A stretch of DNA of 64,000 bases, from assembly GCF_002902965.1 (NCBI RefSeq), contig NZ_CP026107.1, forward strand, positions 1,736,001 to 1,800,000, given 5' to 3'. The DNA is from Paraburkholderia hospita. Lineage in GTDB: Bacteria; Pseudomonadota; Gammaproteobacteria; Burkholderiales; Burkholderiaceae. Below the pieces are notes generated by a model, which was not told the DNA's origin, did not search any database, and worked only from the letters and a program-made list of their open reading frames with translations. The translations under genes and the position numbers were made by a program. Shown piece after piece: positions 61,134 to 64,000 of the stretch (the first letter of the stretch is position 1; each line of letters opens with the position of its first letter).

Positions 61134-61203
61134 TTACCTGTTTGGCAGGTAAATGTATTTTACGCGTATGGCGGGTATTTGCAAATTAGTTGTGTGGCGG
61201 GTA
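61134..61203. promoter_or_regulatory. Iteron-like operator array of the hipBA promoter
   Basis: TGGC[AG]GGTA occurs at 61143-61151, 61169-61177 and 61195-61203, exactly 26 bp apart. The first copy is part of a perfect dyad, TTACCTG-TTTGG-CAGGTAA (61134-61152). The array sits upstream of hipB and in front of the divergent cheV-like gene. The regular spacing suggests cooperative HipB binding. Confidence 0.78.
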
Positions 61204-61325
61204 AGGGGCAGTGATAAGCGTTACCGGAAGCGTATCGCGGACGTTCATGTTTTCCGCGGCCCCGCCGATATACAAGTGACCGGGAAACGCATGCTTTACG
61301 CCCGTGAAACCCACAGAGCCAAGTG

Positions 61326-62273
61326 ATGGACCACCAATCGAATGAAGCCCGCACGACCCTGACCAGTTCAAACCAGTTCGAACTGCTCCTTTTCAGGCTC
61401 GGCACCGTGCCGGGCGACACCGCGCACGAGCTGTACGGTATCAACGTGTTCAAGGTCCGCGAAATTCTCACGATGCCGGTCATCACGCCTATCGTTGGCG
61501 CGTCCCGCTGTGTGATGGGCGCGGTCAACATTCGCGGGCAGATCATCCCGGTGGTGGACCTGCCGAAGCTTATGGGCTGCGAACCCACTCGTGGCCTGAA
61601 CATCCTGCTCGTTACCGAGTTCGCCCGCACGACGCAGGGGTTCGCTGTGCAGGAAGTGGACGACATCGTGCGACTGGACTGGAATCAGGTGCTTCCGGCT
61701 GAAGCGGCGGCCGGGTCGGGGCTCATCACCAGCATCGCACGGATCGACGGCAACACGGGGGACTCGCGACTGGCTCAAGTGGTTGACGTCGAGCAGGTCT
61801 TGCGTGACGTGCTTCCAGCCCATCGGCCGGAACCGGTGGCCCCGGAAACCGCCGCGTTTCAGGTGCCGCCGGGCACCCGAATCCTCGCAGCAGACGACTC
61901 CGGACTCGCGCGCACCATGATTCAGCAGGCACTCGGCGACATCGGCGCCGAATGCATCATGGCCAAGACGGGCGAGGAAGCGTGGCAGATTCTCATCAAG
62001 CTGGCCGATGAGGCAAAGCGGAACAAAACGCGCTTGCGTGATGCTGTATCGATGGTGCTCACCGACCTGGAGATGCCCGAAGTGGATGGCTTCACGCTGA
62101 CGCGGCGTATCAGGGCGGACGAACGCACACGGGATATCCCCGTCGTAATCCATTCGTCTCTTACCGGCGCGGCAAATGAGGCGCACGTGCGAAACGCGGG
62201 CGCCAACGGCTATGTGGCCAAGTTCCAGGCTGCGGAACTGGCAGAGACCATTCGGGACGCGATCGGCGCGTGA
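61326..62273 (+). CDS. cheV: CheV-type chemotaxis coupling protein (CheW-REC)
   Basis: A 315-residue protein: CheW-like domain (about 17-165, with YGINVFKVREILTMP and GAVNIRGQIIPVVDLPKLMG) fused to a receiver domain (RILAADDSGLARTMIQQAL, phosphorylatable Asp247 in VLTDLEMPEVDG, VIHSSLTGAANE, KFQAAELAE). CheV couples chemoreceptors to CheA and can act as a phosphate sink for adaptation. The start at 61326 or the GTG at 61323 lacks a strong ribosome site. No other che genes adjoin. Together with the chemoreceptor at 5923-7824 it points to a dispersed chemotaxis set. Confidence 0.9.
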   Translation: MDHQSNEARTTLTSSNQFELLLFRLGTVPGDTAHELYGINVFKVREILTMPVITPIVGASRCVMGAVNIRGQIIPVVDLPKLMGCEPTRGLNILLVTEFARTTQGFAVQEVDDIVRLDWNQVLPAEAAAGSGLITSIARIDGNTGDSRLAQVVDVEQVLRDVLPAHRPEPVAPETAAFQVPPGTRILAADDSGLARTMIQQALGDIGAECIMAKTGEEAWQILIKLADEAKRNKTRLRDAVSMVLTDLEMPEVDGFTLTRRIRADERTRDIPVVIHSSLTGAANEAHVRNAGANGYVAKFQAAELAETIRDAIGA

Positions 62274-62510
62274 TCCGACTGCTAAAAGCATTGGCCGTAC
62301 GGACATTCTCTTTGGAGTGAAGTGAGCGAAGAACCAACGCGTCAAATAGCTGGCCGAGACTTTGGGCGTATCATTTGTGACTGACATCGATCGACACGCT
62401 GGAACTCATCGTGTCCCTGTCGTGACGCAGCGCAATAACCCTGTGCAGTGAGCGCGATCGCATGAACAGGGAATGGCACCCAGGGTCAATCCGAACGCCA
62501 GGAGCAGCCG

Positions 62511-64000
62511 ATGCACGTAGCAGAAGCGGTGCCGACCACGAGCCCGCCCCTCTTCCTCGCCACGAAGGTTTATCCGCCGCGCCTACCCGCCGGCCTGATC
62601 GACCGGCCACGGCTCGTCGCACTGGCCGACAAGGCCGAATCCAGGCGGCTCACCGTCATCAAGGCGCCCGCGGGGTTCGGCAAGACATCGCTGGCGCTTG
62701 CGTGGCTCAATCGGCTCACTGCGAACGGCGCCGTCGTCGCGTGGCTTTCGCTGGACGGCGATGACGACGAACCCGCGCGCTTCTTCCATCACCTGGCGCA
62801 GGCCTTGCACAACGCCTGTTCGAATGTCGGCGCGTCCGCGATCAGCCTGACAACCGAGGCGTCGCTCATGCCCGCCCAGTCGATCGGGTCGACGCTGATC
62901 AACGAACTGTTCGAGGTCGACGATGAAATCTATCTGTTCATCGACGACTATCACCTGATCGGCCAGCCTGCCATTCACGATGCGATGGCGCACTTCATCG
63001 CGAACATCCCGTCGAATACGCATGTCGTGCTCTGCACCCGCACCGATCCGCCGCTGCCGCTCGCGCAGCTGAGCGCGAAGAACGAATTGATGGAAATCGA
63101 CGCCGCCGCGCTGCGCTTCAACATCGACGAAACCCGCAGCTTCGTCGAACACGAATGCCCAGGCGGCCGGCACGCGGCCGGCATCAAGTCGCTTTTCGCA
63201 CACACGGAAGGCTGGGCGGCCGCGCTGCGCATTTCCGCGTCGGTACTCTCGCGTGACGGAGGTAAAACCCTTCAGGACATGAGCCCGCCATCCGGCGCAT
63301 CACGGCCGTTCGCTGCGTACCTCGAAGACATCCTCAGGCGCCTGCCCGCAAAGATGGTCGGGTTCATGCTCCGCACCTCGATACTCGATCGCCTGTGCGC
63401 GCCGCTATGCGAAGCCGTCACGGGCATGGCCGCCGGGCAGGACATGCTGGAATCGATCTCCACGCGCCAGCTACTGCTCGAACCGCTCGACATCGAAGGA
63501 CACTGGTTTCGCTATCACCATCTGATGGGCGAATATCTGCGGCGGCGGCTCGCAACCCACCATCCCGACGAAGTCGCCGGCCTGCATCGGCGCGCATGCC
63601 AGTGGTACGCCGACCAGGAGCAATGGACGGACGCAGTCAGGCATGCGATCGCCGCGGGCGACCCGGAACACGCCGTCTCGCTGATGGGCCATTGCGCGAT
63701 GACGCTCGTCACGAAAGGCGATCTGCTCACGCTGCTCGGCTGGCAACGCCAGTTCCCGGCCCATCTGATGCGCGGGCAAGTCGGGATCACGCTCGCCATC
63801 GCATGGGGCATGGCGCTCGCGTTGCGTTTCGACGAAGCGCTGGCGATGCTCGAAGACATCGAGCGTGACGCCGGCGCAGGCAATGACGAAGCCGCCCGTA
63901 ACATCCGCTGGGAATGCCAGGCGATCCGCTCGGTGATCGCCGGCTTGCAGGACGATGCGCCGCGCGCGCTCGCGATCGCGCAAACGTGTCTCGAACATCC
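62511..64000 (+). CDS. MalT-type LuxR-family regulator, N-terminal part (cut by window edge)
   Basis: An open frame from ATG 62511, after AGGAGCAGCCG, to the window end (496 codons). The product is a large STAND ATPase regulator of the MalT/LuxR type: Walker A in APAGFGKTSLALAW, Walker B-like EIYLFIDDYHLI, sensor RTDPPLPLAQL, and winged-helix motif EPLDIEGHWFRYHHLMGEYLRRRL, followed by tetratricopeptide-like repeats. The C-terminal LuxR HTH should lie beyond the window. Such proteins activate catabolic operons on binding an inducer. Target and inducer are not identifiable. The gene follows cheV by 237 bp with no evident link. Confidence 0.85.
   Translation, partial: MHVAEAVPTTSPPLFLATKVYPPRLPAGLIDRPRLVALADKAESRRLTVIKAPAGFGKTSLALAWLNRLTANGAVVAWLSLDGDDDEPARFFHHLAQALHNACSNVGASAISLTTEASLMPAQSIGSTLINELFEVDDEIYLFIDDYHLIGQPAIHDAMAHFIANIPSNTHVVLCTRTDPPLPLAQLSAKNELMEIDAAALRFNIDETRSFVEHECPGGRHAAGIKSLFAHTEGWAAALRISASVLSRDGGKTLQDMSPPSGASRPFAAYLEDILRRLPAKMVGFMLRTSILDRLCAPLCEAVTGMAAGQDMLESISTRQLLLEPLDIEGHWFRYHHLMGEYLRRRLATHHPDEVAGLHRRACQWYADQEQWTDAVRHAIAAGDPEHAVSLMGHCAMTLVTKGDLLTLLGWQRQFPAHLMRGQVGITLAIAWGMALALRFDEALAMLEDIERDAGAGNDEAARNIRWECQAIRSVIAGLQDDAPRALAIAQTCLEH

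Noticed and set aside
1..64000. CRISPR arrays, tRNA or rRNA genes, intact insertion sequences, prophage
   Set aside because: No regularly spaced direct repeats of CRISPR size, no cloverleaf or rRNA sequence recognised by eye, and no transposase or phage gene found; tRNAs were not searched with a program.

Overview
The window reads as a 64 kb, high-GC segment of a Burkholderiales chromosome, most like Paraburkholderia or Caballeronia. This is inferred from gene content and codon bias: an abundance of LysR regulators, glcDEF, a dctBD-type system, a nitrate reductase/flavoprotein fusion, and the family of dispersed palindromic repeats carrying a CCTACTTTTCTTTGC hairpin. I see no rRNA, tRNA, CRISPR array or intact transposase. 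Both ends cut genes: methylmalonate-semialdehyde dehydrogenase on the left and a MalT-type LuxR regulator on the right.

Layout. 0-6 kb: mmsA with a divergent LysR gene and a perfect operator-like palindrome between them; then a three-gene unit resembling rhizopine (moc) oxidation genes (membrane desaturase/hydroxylase, Rieske ferredoxin, periplasmic sugar-binding protein) divergent from a LacI regulator, with operator-like repeats between; then a broken 3-hydroxyacyl-CoA dehydrogenase. 6-12 kb: a chemoreceptor, a 660 bp nested palindromic repeat (copy A), and a GAF-PAS-PAS hybrid histidine kinase. 12-16 kb: a hexuronate regulon (transporter, LacI repressor, uronate dehydrogenase) sharing the palindrome GGAAAACGTTTTCC. 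16-23 kb: a triple-repeat membrane-anchored protein, an SDR/LysR pair, a lipoprotein M1 peptidase, an AT-rich gap and an EAL relic. 23-26 kb: the cyanate unit cynR/cynTS plus an NTF2-like gene. 26-31 kb: a DctB/DctD-type two-component system and a 2-hydroxycarboxylate transporter with a sigma-54 promoter. 31-33 kb: ohr/ohrR peroxide defence with shared operator-like boxes. 33-42 kb: assimilatory nitrate operon narK-nirB-nirD-nasA/flavoprotein, preceded by NtrC-like sites, a sigma-54 promoter and a leader with two hexaloop hairpins. 42-43.5 kb: a possible toxin/immunity pair. 43.5-47 kb: tartrate/malate dehydrogenase, transporter and LysR. 47-53.6 kb: CsbD, a GGDEF-EAL protein, GNAT, 3-hydroxybutyryl-CoA dehydrogenase. 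53.7-58.5 kb: glcC/glcDEF. 58.6-59.4 kb: repeat copy B, inverted relative to A. 59.5-64 kb: hipBA with iteron-like operator repeats, CheV, and the LuxR fragment.

Together the genes describe a metabolically flexible soil or plant-associated bacterium. Carbon modules for hexuronates, tartrate, C4/hydroxy-dicarboxylates, glycolate and possibly inositol-like compounds each sit beside a dedicated regulator. Nitrogen modules (nitrate, cyanate) show NtrC/sigma-54 or CynR control signals. The most notable items are the nitrate-operon leader, the two inverted palindromic elements 50 kb apart, the moc-like module, and the putative toxin/immunity pair. Everything here comes from reading the sequence; no database search was run.
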